A stretch of 64,000 nucleotides of DNA, taken from contig NZ_WELG01000002.1 of assembly GCF_009184425.1 (NCBI RefSeq), positions 1,116,001-1,180,000 of the forward strand, written 5' to 3'. Position numbers and translations under genes: made by a program. Shown here piece by piece: positions 41,116 through 48,814 of the stretch. The DNA comes from Flagellimonas olearia. Its GTDB lineage: Bacteria > Bacteroidota > Bacteroidia > Flavobacteriales > Flavobacteriaceae. Under the pieces are notes generated by a model. It ran no database searches. It saw only the letters and a list, made by a program, of their open reading frames with translations, and was not told where the DNA came from. Position 1 is the stretch's first letter. Each line of letters starts with the position of its first letter.

Positions 41116-42837
41116 ATGCAGATAATAGAAAATTCAACAGTCTATGATGCCATAATCGTGGGCTCTGGTGCAGGTGGAGGTATGGCCACAAAAGTATTGG
41201 CCGATGCTGGCCTGAAGGTGGCCGTGGTTGAGGCAGGTCCGTTTTTTGATCCTGCCGATCCAGAACAGAAAACCCAGCTAAGATGGCCCTATGAGTCACC
41301 CAGAAGGGGAGCCGGTACGGTACGTCCCTTTGGGGATTTTGACTCTGCCTACGGAGGTTGGGAAATTGAAGGTGAGCCCTATACCCATAAGGATGGGACC
41401 AAGTTCGATTGGTTCCGTTCACACATGTTGGGAGGGCGTACCAATCACTGGGGACGTATCTCTTTGCGTTTTGGCCCTGATGACTTTAAACATAAAAGTA
41501 TTGATGGTCATGGAGATGATTGGCCCATAAGCTACGATGATGTAAAGCCTTACTACGACAAGGTAGACAAAATGATCGGAGTGTTTGGAACCAAGGAAAA
41601 CATCCACAACAATCCTGATGGTTTTTTCCTTCCTCCCCCAAAACCAAGACTACACGAACTTTTCTATATCAAAGGAGCAAGAAAAACCGGTGTTCCGGTA
41701 TATCCTTCCCGGATGTCCATGCTTACCAAGCGGATCAACAATGATAGAGGGGTCTGTTTCTACTGCGGGCAGTGTAGCCGTGCCTGTCAGGTATATGCCG
41801 ATTTTTCGGCAGGGACCTGTTTAATTTTCCCAGCCCAAAAGAGTAGGGGACAGGTGGACCTGTTCGTGAACTGTGTGGTTCGTGAAGTAACGGTTGATGA
41901 TGAAGGTAAGGCAACCGGAGTTTCCTATATCAATAAAGAAGATAGAAAAGAATATAAGCTCAAGGGCAAAGTGGTGGTATTGGGGGCTTCTGCCTGTAGT
42001 ACTGCCAGGATCTTGATGAACTCCAAGAGTCCGCAACACCCCAACGGATTGGGGAACAGTAGTGATATTGTGGGTAAATATCTCCATGATTCCACAGGTG
42101 CGGATAGAATGGCTTTCGTTCCAGATTTGATGAACCGAAAGGTGTCTTACAATGAAGATGGGGTAGGAGGAATGCATGTGTACTCACCTTGGTGGGGCGA
42201 TAATTCCAAATTGGATTTCCCAAGGGGCTACCATATTGAAATATGGGGTGGTATGGGTATGCCTAGTTATGGTTTTGGCTTCAATGTCAACGAGTTCAAT
42301 AAATTCTTCGGAACTAAAGTCGGTGGATATGGGGATGTACTCCGTAGTGATGCCAAAAAATACTATGGTGCCTTGGTGGGCCTAAGTGGACGTGGGGAGT
42401 CCATCGCCTATAAGGATAACTATTGTGAGATAGACCCCAACACCGTGGATGAATGGGGTATCCCTGTATTGCGTTTCCATTATAAATGGTCGGAATATGA
42501 GCATAAGCAAGCCATTCACATGCACGATACCTTTGAGCAAATACTGACCAATCTAGGTGGAGAGGTGCTTGGAAGCAAGCCTGGAAAAGAGGCGGATTAC
42601 GGTCTGCACACCCCGGGACGTATCATCCACGAAGTGGGAACCACCCGTATGGGAGACGACCCAAGAACATCGGTAACCAATAAGTACCAACAACTGCACG
42701 ATGCGGACAACGTTTTTGTGGTGGATGCCGGACCTTTTGTGTCCCAAGCCGACAAAAACTGTACGTGGACAATTTTGGCACTCTCATGGAGGGCTTCAGA
42801 GTATATAGTAGACCAATTGAAAAAACAAAACCTATAG
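41116..42837 (+). CDS. GMC-family flavoprotein dehydrogenase with Cys cluster
   Basis: This 573-residue GMC oxidoreductase has an FAD-binding GSGAGGGMA (16-24) and VVEAGPF, the LGGRTNHWGR loop (105-114), the catalytic His505 in HEVGTTRMG and a C-terminal NCTWTILALSWRASEY. Cys214, 217, 220 and 224 (C-x2-C-x2-C-x3-C) resemble the iron-sulfur-binding insertion of membrane-linked FAD sugar dehydrogenases, passing electrons to a redox partner. It has no signal peptide; the next gene encodes the Tat-type small subunit, 3 bases later, which could carry it across the inner membrane as in glucoside 3-dehydrogenases. Substrate unknown; oxidation of a glycan hydroxyl is inferred. Confidence 0.9.
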   Translation: MQIIENSTVYDAIIVGSGAGGGMATKVLADAGLKVAVVEAGPFFDPADPEQKTQLRWPYESPRRGAGTVRPFGDFDSAYGGWEIEGEPYTHKDGTKFDWFRSHMLGGRTNHWGRISLRFGPDDFKHKSIDGHGDDWPISYDDVKPYYDKVDKMIGVFGTKENIHNNPDGFFLPPPKPRLHELFYIKGARKTGVPVYPSRMSMLTKRINNDRGVCFYCGQCSRACQVYADFSAGTCLIFPAQKSRGQVDLFVNCVVREVTVDDEGKATGVSYINKEDRKEYKLKGKVVVLGASACSTARILMNSKSPQHPNGLGNSSDIVGKYLHDSTGADRMAFVPDLMNRKVSYNEDGVGGMHVYSPWWGDNSKLDFPRGYHIEIWGGMGMPSYGFGFNVNEFNKFFGTKVGGYGDVLRSDAKKYYGALVGLSGRGESIAYKDNYCEIDPNTVDEWGIPVLRFHYKWSEYEHKQAIHMHDTFEQILTNLGGEVLGSKPGKEADYGLHTPGRIIHEVGTTRMGDDPRTSVTNKYQQLHDADNVFVVDAGPFVSQADKNCTWTILALSWRASEYIVDQLKKQNL

Positions 42838-42840
42838 GAC

Positions 42841-43554
42841 ATGGATAGAAGGAAAAGTTTAAAATCGATTGTATTGGGTTCTGTGGCCGGAGGTTTGGCC
42901 ATCAACGGATGTAAGCCCGGAGCAGAGGCCCCATTGGAAGAAGCTGCCATCGATTCCACAGCCGTAAAATGGCGTACCGATAGGGAAAATGAACATGTGG
43001 CCGAGTTGGAGCGGGAACGCTTTTTCAACGACCATGAAGCGGCCACCATGACCGTGCTTTGCGATTTGATCTTACCAGGCGGTTCTGAGTTTAAAAGCGC
43101 TTCAGATGCCGAGGTGGTTCCCTTCATTGAGTTCATGGCCAAAGATCTTCCGCAAATGCAGGTGGATCTTAGGGGAGGATTGATGTGGTTGGATCACAAG
43201 AGCAATACCGAATTTGGAACGGAATTTAAGTCGGCCACTGAAGAACAGCAAAAGAGTATTCTGGATGGGATTGCCTATTACGATCCAGATGTGCCTTCCA
43301 GTGAAAGACCCTTTGAGGTGAACTTCTTTTCTTTGGTTAGGAACCATACCATGACAGGATTCTATACCTCAAAAATTGGAATTGAGGAACTGGGTTATAA
43401 AGGAAACATGCCCAATGTTTGGGATGGTGTTCCCCAAGATGTCCTTGATCAGCATGGAGTGTCCTACGAACCTGAGTGGTTGGCCAAATGTGTGGACCAA
43501 AGCAAACGAAACATTGTTGCTGAATGGGACGAGGAAGGTAATCTCATTAGCTGA
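42841..43554 (+). CDS. Gluconate 2-dehydrogenase subunit 3 family protein, Tat-type lipoprotein signal
   Basis: A 237-residue partner of the preceding GMC gene (3-base gap). Its N-terminus MDRRKSLKSIVLGSVAGGL has a twin-arginine pattern ending in a lipobox-like INGC (Cys24). The mature part is the subunit-3 fold: FFNDHEAATMTVLCDLILPG near 56-75 and the hallmark FFSLVRNHTMTGFYTSKIGIEELGYKGNMP. In known FAD glucose, gluconate and glucoside dehydrogenases this small subunit chaperones the flavoprotein through the Tat system and supports electron transfer. The pairing implies a periplasmic complex. No cytochrome subunit is encoded in the window. Confidence 0.9.
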   Translation: MDRRKSLKSIVLGSVAGGLAINGCKPGAEAPLEEAAIDSTAVKWRTDRENEHVAELERERFFNDHEAATMTVLCDLILPGGSEFKSASDAEVVPFIEFMAKDLPQMQVDLRGGLMWLDHKSNTEFGTEFKSATEEQQKSILDGIAYYDPDVPSSERPFEVNFFSLVRNHTMTGFYTSKIGIEELGYKGNMPNVWDGVPQDVLDQHGVSYEPEWLAKCVDQSKRNIVAEWDEEGNLIS

Positions 43555-43556
43555 TT

Positions 43557-44660
43557 TTGTTTTCACTAAATAATTCTTTAGCCTTGCACCATGCAGGGAT
43601 ATATAAAATAATAAGGCCCGGTATATGGACATTTGTATGTCTGTTCTGGGCCTTTGGTTTTTCCCAGGATCTTCCTGCTCCGAAAGTGAAGGTGCTTTCG
43701 GAAGAATTTATTTTTATAGAAGCTCCTTTTGCCCAGTGCCATGCTTCCACTTTAATTGGGATGGGCAATGGCTCGGTGATGGCTGCTTGGTTCGCGGGCA
43801 CCCATGAAAGACACCCTGACGTAGCCATTTATACCAGCTCCAACACCAGCGGAAATTGGAGTTACCCAAAATTAGTTGCCGATGGGGTGGTCAACGATAC
43901 CCTTAGATACCCTTGTTGGAATCCTGTGTTGTTTAAAAATAATCGGGATGAGGTTGTATTGTTCTACAAAGTAGGGCCTTCCCCTTCCACTTGGTGGGGC
44001 ATGTACTCCATCATGGATGTCAATAAAGAGGCTTGGTCCAAATCCCATCGATTACCTGAAGGAATATTGGGCCCCATCAAGAATAAGCCTATTCAAGTTG
44101 GTGATGAACTTGTTTTGAGTCCGTCAAGCGTAGAAAGTGAAGAGGGTGCCATTTGGAAATCCCATGTGGAAATATCCGCTGATGGCGGCGCTACGTGGAC
44201 CAAGTCCCATATCCCCTCAGAGGAAGGCGTTAAAACCATTCAACCTACATTGTTGCAACTCCCGAATGGAAATATAAAAGCATTGCTGCGTAGTAATCAG
44301 GATGTGATCATGGAGAGTGTGAGCAGTGATTCCGGGTTGACCTGGTCCATGGCGTCCACAACTTCCGTTCCCAATCCCAATAGTGGTATAGATGCGGTTT
44401 CGTTAAAGAAAGGGGGGTATTTAATGGTGTATAACCCCGGTGTTAGTGGTGAAGATTGGTCCAATGGCCGGGAAAAACTACATCTGGCGTATAGTGTTGA
44501 TGGCAATGAATGGGCCGATGTCCTAATACTGGAAGACCATAAAGAAGGGGAATACAGTTATCCGGCCATCATCCAAGATGACCAAGGGATTATTCATATA
44601 TCCTATACCTACGATAGGTCAAAAATCAAGTACATAAAACTACAGGTGGACCAGCAATAG
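43557..44660 (+). CDS. Sialidase-like beta-propeller (BNR) protein, function unassigned
   Basis: About 360 residues with a hydrophobic signal segment (PGIWTFVCLFWAFGFSQ). There is no ATG near the start: the first usable codons are TTG at 43557 (3 bases after the upstream stop) or TTG at 43584, so the start is uncertain. Two good Asp boxes are visible, SADGGATW and SSDSGLTW, with a degenerate SVDGNEWA. Conserved stretches RHPDVAIY, RYPCWNPVLFK, LFYKVGPSPSTWWG and ILGPIKNKPIQ mark the BNR_2 group of sialidase-like six-bladed propellers. The FRIP motif of GH33 is absent, so sialidase activity is not claimed. It may be a new glycosidase or lyase of this locus. Confidence 0.75.
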   Translation: MFSLNNSLALHHAGIYKIIRPGIWTFVCLFWAFGFSQDLPAPKVKVLSEEFIFIEAPFAQCHASTLIGMGNGSVMAAWFAGTHERHPDVAIYTSSNTSGNWSYPKLVADGVVNDTLRYPCWNPVLFKNNRDEVVLFYKVGPSPSTWWGMYSIMDVNKEAWSKSHRLPEGILGPIKNKPIQVGDELVLSPSSVESEEGAIWKSHVEISADGGATWTKSHIPSEEGVKTIQPTLLQLPNGNIKALLRSNQDVIMESVSSDSGLTWSMASTTSVPNPNSGIDAVSLKKGGYLMVYNPGVSGEDWSNGREKLHLAYSVDGNEWADVLILEDHKEGEYSYPAIIQDDQGIIHISYTYDRSKIKYIKLQVDQQ

Positions 44661-44664
44661 TAAT

Positions 44665-45396
44665 CTAATCGGTTGAATCCGATTTATTTCCTGGAGAGAT
44701 GGATTGGTCTAAAATACGGGCCTTTACATCTTCAAGATAACTTCTGCCAATTACATATCGCTTTCCTCCGATTTCCACACTATTCCCTTCCAAGGCTTCG
44801 ATTTTGTCCAAGGATACGGTGTAGGACCGGTGGATTCGTATGAACCTTTCGTTGGAAATCTCATCGGTAAAGGCACTTAGGGTTTTGTGCACCACATGGT
44901 TGCCATTGGTGGTCACAATCTTGATATAGTCCTTGAGACTTTCCACAAGAATGATCTCATCCAAGTGAATTTTCTTCATTTTTTTCTTATCCACCTTTAC
45001 AAACACATGCTCCCGCAAGCCTTCCCATTTTGGATGTTTTTGGACATGGGCCACAGCTTTGTTCACAGCTTTGATGAATCGTGGCAAGGCAATGGGTTTT
45101 ACCAAATAGTCCAATACTTCCAAGTCAAAACCTTTGGCGGCATGCTCGGCGTGGGCCGAGGTGATGACCACCATGGGTTTATTGTCCAAGCTGTCCAAAA
45201 AACTGAAACCGTCAATAATGGGCATGTTGATGTCCAAAAAGAGCAAATCGGGTTTGTGTTCCCTAATAAAGGGAAGACTGTCAATGGCATTGTTGAAAGA
45301 CTTTATTTCCTCCAATTCCTTGATTTGGGAAATGTAGTTCTGTATCACCTTTACAGCCAAAGGTTCATCATCTATTATTACACATTTGAGCTTCAT
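44665..45396 (-). CDS. LytTR response regulator of a two-component pair
   Basis: A 243-residue protein with a receiver domain (acidic D9-D10, phospho-acceptor Asp55 in LLFLDINMPIIDG, LVKPIALP). Its LytTR DNA-binding domain lies at about 130-232 (VFVKVDKKKMKKIHLDEIILVES, FIRIHRSYTVSLDKIEAL). Its ATG overlaps the kinase stop as ATGA, so both are made together. Candidate targets are the 21-bp-spaced GTT-core repeats upstream of the GMC gene and of susC. Such a LytS/LytTR pair controlling a SusCD locus would differ from the usual hybrid sensor or ECF sigma systems; this is inferred from position and motif. Confidence 0.93.
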   Translation of the reverse strand: MKLKCVIIDDEPLAVKVIQNYISQIKELEEIKSFNNAIDSLPFIREHKPDLLFLDINMPIIDGFSFLDSLDNKPMVVITSAHAEHAAKGFDLEVLDYLVKPIALPRFIKAVNKAVAHVQKHPKWEGLREHVFVKVDKKKMKKIHLDEIILVESLKDYIKIVTTNGNHVVHKTLSAFTDEISNERFIRIHRSYTVSLDKIEALEGNSVEIGGKRYVIGRSYLEDVKARILDQSISPGNKSDSTD

Positions 45397-46481
45397 CTGA
45401 GCTTTAGCTTTAGGTTTACAATATATTCATCCAATTCTTCATGGATACCCAATTGGTATTCATCATCACCATATCGCAATTTCAATCTTTTCTCCACATT
45501 GGAAAGTCCAATACCCCCTGTTTTCTTTTTGATGGGCAACACAGGATTTTTGGGTCTTGTATTGCTGACCCTAAAGTGTAGAAACGTATCCTCTATCTTG
45601 ATTTGGATGCTTATCCGAACTTTTCCAATGTTTTGGTTGGCTCCATGTTTAAAGGCATTTTCAATGAATTGGACCAATAACATGGGTGCAATTTTTTTTC
45701 CTTTGGGATTACCTATGACCTCAAAATCAAGTTGCAGGTTTTGGGTGTAGCGTATTTTTTCCAAGTCCAAGTAGTTTTGTATAAATACAATTTCCTTGGA
45801 TAAACTTTGGTCCTTGTCCTTGGTCTCATACAATACATAGCGCATAAGATCGGAAAGTTTTATGATGGTCTCCGGGGTTTTGTCGGACTTTTCCAAGCTA
45901 AGGGAGTAAATGTTGTTTAAGGTGTTGAAAAAAAAGTGTGGCGATATCTGCGCCCTTAAAAATCGTAGCTCAGTTTCCAACTGTTCTTTTTCCAATTTGG
46001 CCACTCTTCCGGTCTCCCGTAACCAGTCCATGGTCAGTTTAATGGAGGTCACAAAAGAGATTACGTAGAGTTCCCCCAGCATCATAACTATAGTGAAGTT
46101 TAATGTGAGACTGTAAGTTGCAGGGCCCTCTGGCCAAACATTGTGACTGATCAGATAATAGGTGAGCAGGTATTTTATGTACACCATTAAAAAAATACTG
46201 GATACCAAGATGATAATGAAAGTGAAAAATTTTCGCTTGAATATGAATTTTGGAATCAGATAGTAAATGGTAAAGTAGGTAAGCGTAATATGAATGGGAA
46301 ATCCCAAAAGGTTGGATTTGAAGGAATACAGATAGTCATTGTAGTAGCTGCCCCATCTCAAAAAATTAAAAGTAAAATAGATGGCCCAGAAGACAATATG
46401 GTGCCATGCCGTGATTTTATAATCTGCGACGGCATCCACCAAAAATTTATTCTTGAGCTGTTTTTGCAAATACATGAACAA
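45393..46481 (-). CDS. LytS-type sensor histidine kinase
   Basis: A 362-residue membrane kinase. Four hydrophobic segments fall at about 25-42, 58-80, 86-110 and 128-148, followed by a short coiled region (GRVAKLEKEQLETELRFLRAQ). The His_kinase domain has the phospho-acceptor His182 in ISPHFFFNTLNN and an ATPase with ENAFKHG and GGIGLSNVEKRL. There is no large periplasmic sensor domain, so the signal is probably sensed in the membrane or through a partner. It is transcribed before and overlaps the response regulator. It diverges from the CBM9 gene; the 190-base gap holds a TTGGTCTAA word and a hairpin. Confidence 0.94.
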   Translation of the reverse strand: MFMYLQKQLKNKFLVDAVADYKITAWHHIVFWAIYFTFNFLRWGSYYNDYLYSFKSNLLGFPIHITLTYFTIYYLIPKFIFKRKFFTFIIILVSSIFLMVYIKYLLTYYLISHNVWPEGPATYSLTLNFTIVMMLGELYVISFVTSIKLTMDWLRETGRVAKLEKEQLETELRFLRAQISPHFFFNTLNNIYSLSLEKSDKTPETIIKLSDLMRYVLYETKDKDQSLSKEIVFIQNYLDLEKIRYTQNLQLDFEVIGNPKGKKIAPMLLVQFIENAFKHGANQNIGKVRISIQIKIEDTFLHFRVSNTRPKNPVLPIKKKTGGIGLSNVEKRLKLRYGDDEYQLGIHEELDEYIVNLKLKLR

Positions 46482-46520
46482 AAGGTTGCTTTATTTTAAC
46501 ATTTAGCCTCGGATAGCTGT

Positions 46521-46531
46521 TATTGGTCTAA
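46521..46531 (+). promoter_or_regulatory. TTGGTCTAA word between the kinase and CBM9 genes
   Basis: TATTGGTCTAA matches the right half of the repeat at 40902-40932. Twenty-one bases upstream the sequence is ATTTAGCCTC, only a partial match. It lies in the 189-base divergent region, 140 bases before the CBM9 gene. A TTCCTTCCTTT/AAAGAAAGGAA hairpin (46597-46623, one mismatch) lies downstream and could act as a leader structure. Confidence 0.35.
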
Positions 46532-46670
46532 TAAAGAGCCCTAAATACAGATTAAATTAGGAATTTTTACAAATATCCTGATTCGACTTCGGCCAGTTCC
46601 TTCCTTTTTCGCAAAGAAAGGAATTTATTTCTATTGTGGAATATTGGACAATAAGGGGTAGGGATCGTTA

Positions 46671-47765
46671 ATGCGTAATACAAGAATACGGATGTTCGGA
46701 ATGAAAGACATGGCTCAAAAAGTATTGGTTGGTTTATTTATGGTGGGATCTATGGTCAGTTGGGGCCAAAACATAGGAGAGCCTCGGTCCATGGTGGTTT
46801 ATAAGACCAATGAACCCATGCAGATTGATGGAATGGCCAAGGAGGAAGTATGGGGTAAGGCCCAGATTTCAGAAAATTTTATTGATATCGAAGGGGTGAA
46901 AACTCCGACCTATCAAACCAATGTCAGGATGCTTTGGGATGAAAACTATCTATACTTCTATGCCGAACTCAAGGAGCCCCATGTCTGGGCAAACTTAAAG
47001 CAACGGGATACGGTCATCTTTTATAACAACGATTTTGAAATCTTTATTGACCCCGATGGGGATACGCATAATTATTTCGAATTTGAAATGAACGCCTTGA
47101 ATACAGTCTGGGACCTTTTATTGACAAAACCGTACCGGGAGCCTGGGGCAATCGTGGACAGTTGGGAAATACTGGGTCTTAAAACAGGAGTGAATATAGA
47201 GGGTACCTTGAACGACCCGTCTGACATTGATAAGGGATGGAGTGTGGAAGTGGCCATGCCTTGGGCTGTTTTGAAAGAGACCAGTGGCAGTAATAAAGTT
47301 CCCGAAGGGGATTTTTGGCGCATCAATTTCTCCAGGGTCAATTGGGATTTTGACCTGATTGAAGGAAAATATTACCGTAAGAAGGATGCCAATGGTAAAT
47401 TTCTAAGGGAATACAATTGGGTCTGGTCTCCCCAGGGGGTTATAAACATGCATGAACCGGAGCATTGGGGTTATGCTTATTTTTCACCCAACGAGGCTGG
47501 GAACCCGGATACCTTTGCAATTCCAAAAGATGAACAAATTAGATGGCTGTTGTATAGGTTCTACCGCGATCAAAAAAAGTTTTTTTCTAAAAACAAGAAA
47601 TGGGCCCAGAAGCTAAGTGAACTTCCAACAAAACCTCTATTGGCCAATGGCACCAAAGTGGAGATTGATTTGGAGGTACACAGAGCCGGTTGGTCCATTC
47701 AAGCAAAGAGTCCGTTCACTGGAAAATTATACCTGATCCAGGAAGATGGGAAATACCATCCATAA
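46671..47765 (+). CDS. Secreted carbohydrate-binding (CBM9-like) protein
   Basis: This protein of up to 364 residues has a signal peptide that starts best at the third ATG (46701, KDMAQKVLVGLFMVGSMVSWGQ). Residues about 45-270 form a CBM9-like beta sandwich with family features: IDGMAKEEVWGKA, VRMLWDENYLYFYAELKEP, VIFYNNDFEIFIDPDGDTHNYFEFE and WSVEVAMPWAVL. The C-terminal part (RFYRDQKKFFSKNKKWA onward) is not assigned and has a mixed charged/beta pattern. Such proteins accompany glycan-degradation loci, where they bind polysaccharide or act as debranching helpers of unknown activity. It is followed 12 bases later by the GH20-domain-2 lipoprotein. Confidence 0.82.
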   Translation: MRNTRIRMFGMKDMAQKVLVGLFMVGSMVSWGQNIGEPRSMVVYKTNEPMQIDGMAKEEVWGKAQISENFIDIEGVKTPTYQTNVRMLWDENYLYFYAELKEPHVWANLKQRDTVIFYNNDFEIFIDPDGDTHNYFEFEMNALNTVWDLLLTKPYREPGAIVDSWEILGLKTGVNIEGTLNDPSDIDKGWSVEVAMPWAVLKETSGSNKVPEGDFWRINFSRVNWDFDLIEGKYYRKKDANGKFLREYNWVWSPQGVINMHEPEHWGYAYFSPNEAGNPDTFAIPKDEQIRWLLYRFYRDQKKFFSKNKKWAQKLSELPTKPLLANGTKVEIDLEVHRAGWSIQAKSPFTGKLYLIQEDGKYHP

Positions 47766-47777
47766 ACGCAACACCAA

Positions 47778-48257
47778 ATGAGGATGCCTATTGTCATGGT
47801 TTTAGTAGTTGCCCTGTCGTTGTCAACATTATCTTGCTTGGACAACATAGGGGCGCCGCCAAGTGCGGTGCATGGCGAGATTGATGGCAATGGGCAATAT
47901 TTTGAGTTTACCGCGGATACGCGCTATGTTCTTGACGAAGGATTTGGAGTTAGGGATACATCCTCGCTGGTGCTGAAATCCTTATTTCAAAAAGCAGCGG
48001 GCTGGGAATTAAAAGTGGAGGCGCATAGGCCAAAGCAAAATTATATTTGGCTTAAAATAAATCCTAGCTTGGAAGAAGGTGCGTACCTGTTGTCGGTTAC
48101 GTCCAACTGCATTGTCGTGGAATCTTCATCCGGCGAAGGGTTGGTGAGGGCACAGGAAGATTTGGCGCAATTGCTTTCCAATAGAGTTGAAGAAGAGGAG
48201 GAAATGACTTGGAAAGTACCTGTCATGGAAGTCAAGGAAGGTTATACCAAGATTTGA
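47778..48257 (+). CDS. Stand-alone GH20 non-catalytic domain 2 lipoprotein
   Basis: A 159-residue lipoprotein (lipobox STLSC, Cys20). Its mature part looks like the small domain that precedes the barrel in GH20 hexosaminidases: LVLKSLFQKAAGWELKVEA, IWLKINPSLEEGAYLLSV, CIVVESSSGEGLVRAQEDLAQLL, and WKVPVMEVKEG just where the barrel would begin. The frame stops there, and the following 500 bases show no barrel sequence, so there is no catalytic Asp-Glu. Either it is a remnant of a lost hexosaminidase or a deliberate binding or helper protein. Its intact signal peptide, lipobox and frame favour a functional protein. Confidence 0.72.
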   Translation: MRMPIVMVLVVALSLSTLSCLDNIGAPPSAVHGEIDGNGQYFEFTADTRYVLDEGFGVRDTSSLVLKSLFQKAAGWELKVEAHRPKQNYIWLKINPSLEEGAYLLSVTSNCIVVESSSGEGLVRAQEDLAQLLSNRVEEEEEMTWKVPVMEVKEGYTKI

Positions 48258-48336
48258 TCAAAATCCAAAGATGTTTTTAGGGCTAAAACCTAAGGTGCGG
48301 GCTTAAGTTTGCGGTTGTTTGTTCATAGCTCCTTGA

Positions 48337-48367
48337 TGTTAAGCTATCAAGCGGAGTCATTGGTCTA
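48337..48367 (+). promoter_or_regulatory. LytTR-type repeat in the susC upstream region
   Basis: TGTTAAGCTA and CATTGGTCTA lie 21 bases apart (cores at 48338 and 48359), the same spacing as at 40902-40932. The site is 450 bases upstream of susC and just before a short stretch that ends in a terminator-like hairpin (48451-48480). A perfect TAAGTTTG box lies upstream at 48304-48311. Confidence 0.45.
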
Positions 48368-48450
48368 AAAATTTTCAGTAAAAAGTACTTTTATTCCATA
48401 TTCAAGGAGTAATCAGTATGAATACTTTAGTTTTAGTTAATTGCCTAAAC

Positions 48451-48488
48451 ACTGGTCGGTGCATTTTTGTTCCGACCAGTTTTGTTTT
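48451..48488 (+). terminator. Terminator-like hairpin upstream of susC
   Basis: ACTGGTCGG (48451-48459) pairs perfectly with CCGACCAGT (48472-48480) and is followed by TTTGTTTT. It could end the transcript of the 46671-48257 genes or a short RNA started between the LytTR-type repeat and this point. The remaining 48489-48690 stretch is AT-rich with no gene seen. Confidence 0.6.
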
Positions 48489-48699
48489 GTGAAAATAGCT
48501 TTCACCTTCCAAAAATCTGAGAGATTGAATGTAACTAACTGAAAAATAATGTATTTCAAAATCTTTTCTTCTGTTAAATTCCCTTTAAAAATTAAGGAAA
48601 ACACAATATAACCTATGCTATTTTGTGGCTTATGTTTTTTTTATGCCGCCTATTTGTCATTTTAAGAAACAAAAATGCTCTTCGGCTTTTCACCTCCGT

Positions 48700-48764
48700 T
48701 GTTGGTCGAAATTTTTTCAGGAATCTTCAAGTATTAGGGATTTTCACCCCTTATGTTAACTTTT
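48700..48764 (+). promoter_or_regulatory. susC-proximal TTGGTC word and near-consensus promoter
   Basis: TGTTGGTCGAAA (48700-48711) resembles the regulatory word upstream of the other genes in this locus. About 45 bases further, TAACTTTT (48757-48764) is one base away from TAnnTTTG and would give a start near 48771 and a leader of about 45 bases before the susC ATG at 48815. Confidence 0.4.
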
Positions 48765-48814
48765 AGTTAATGTAAACTCGACTTTAATCTAACAATCAAA
48801 ACAAAAAAACTAAC

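Noticed and set aside
43557-44660. Naming the propeller a GH33 sialidase
   Set aside because: Asp boxes alone are not specific, and the FRIP motif is absent.
44703-44717. TTGGTCTAAAATA inside the response-regulator gene
   Set aside because: It is part of the coding sequence for RILDQS and is explained by codons.
48418-48492. A 24-codon frame with AAGGAG before its ATG
   Set aside because: Its second half is the terminator-like hairpin and no homology is known; listed only as part of a finding.
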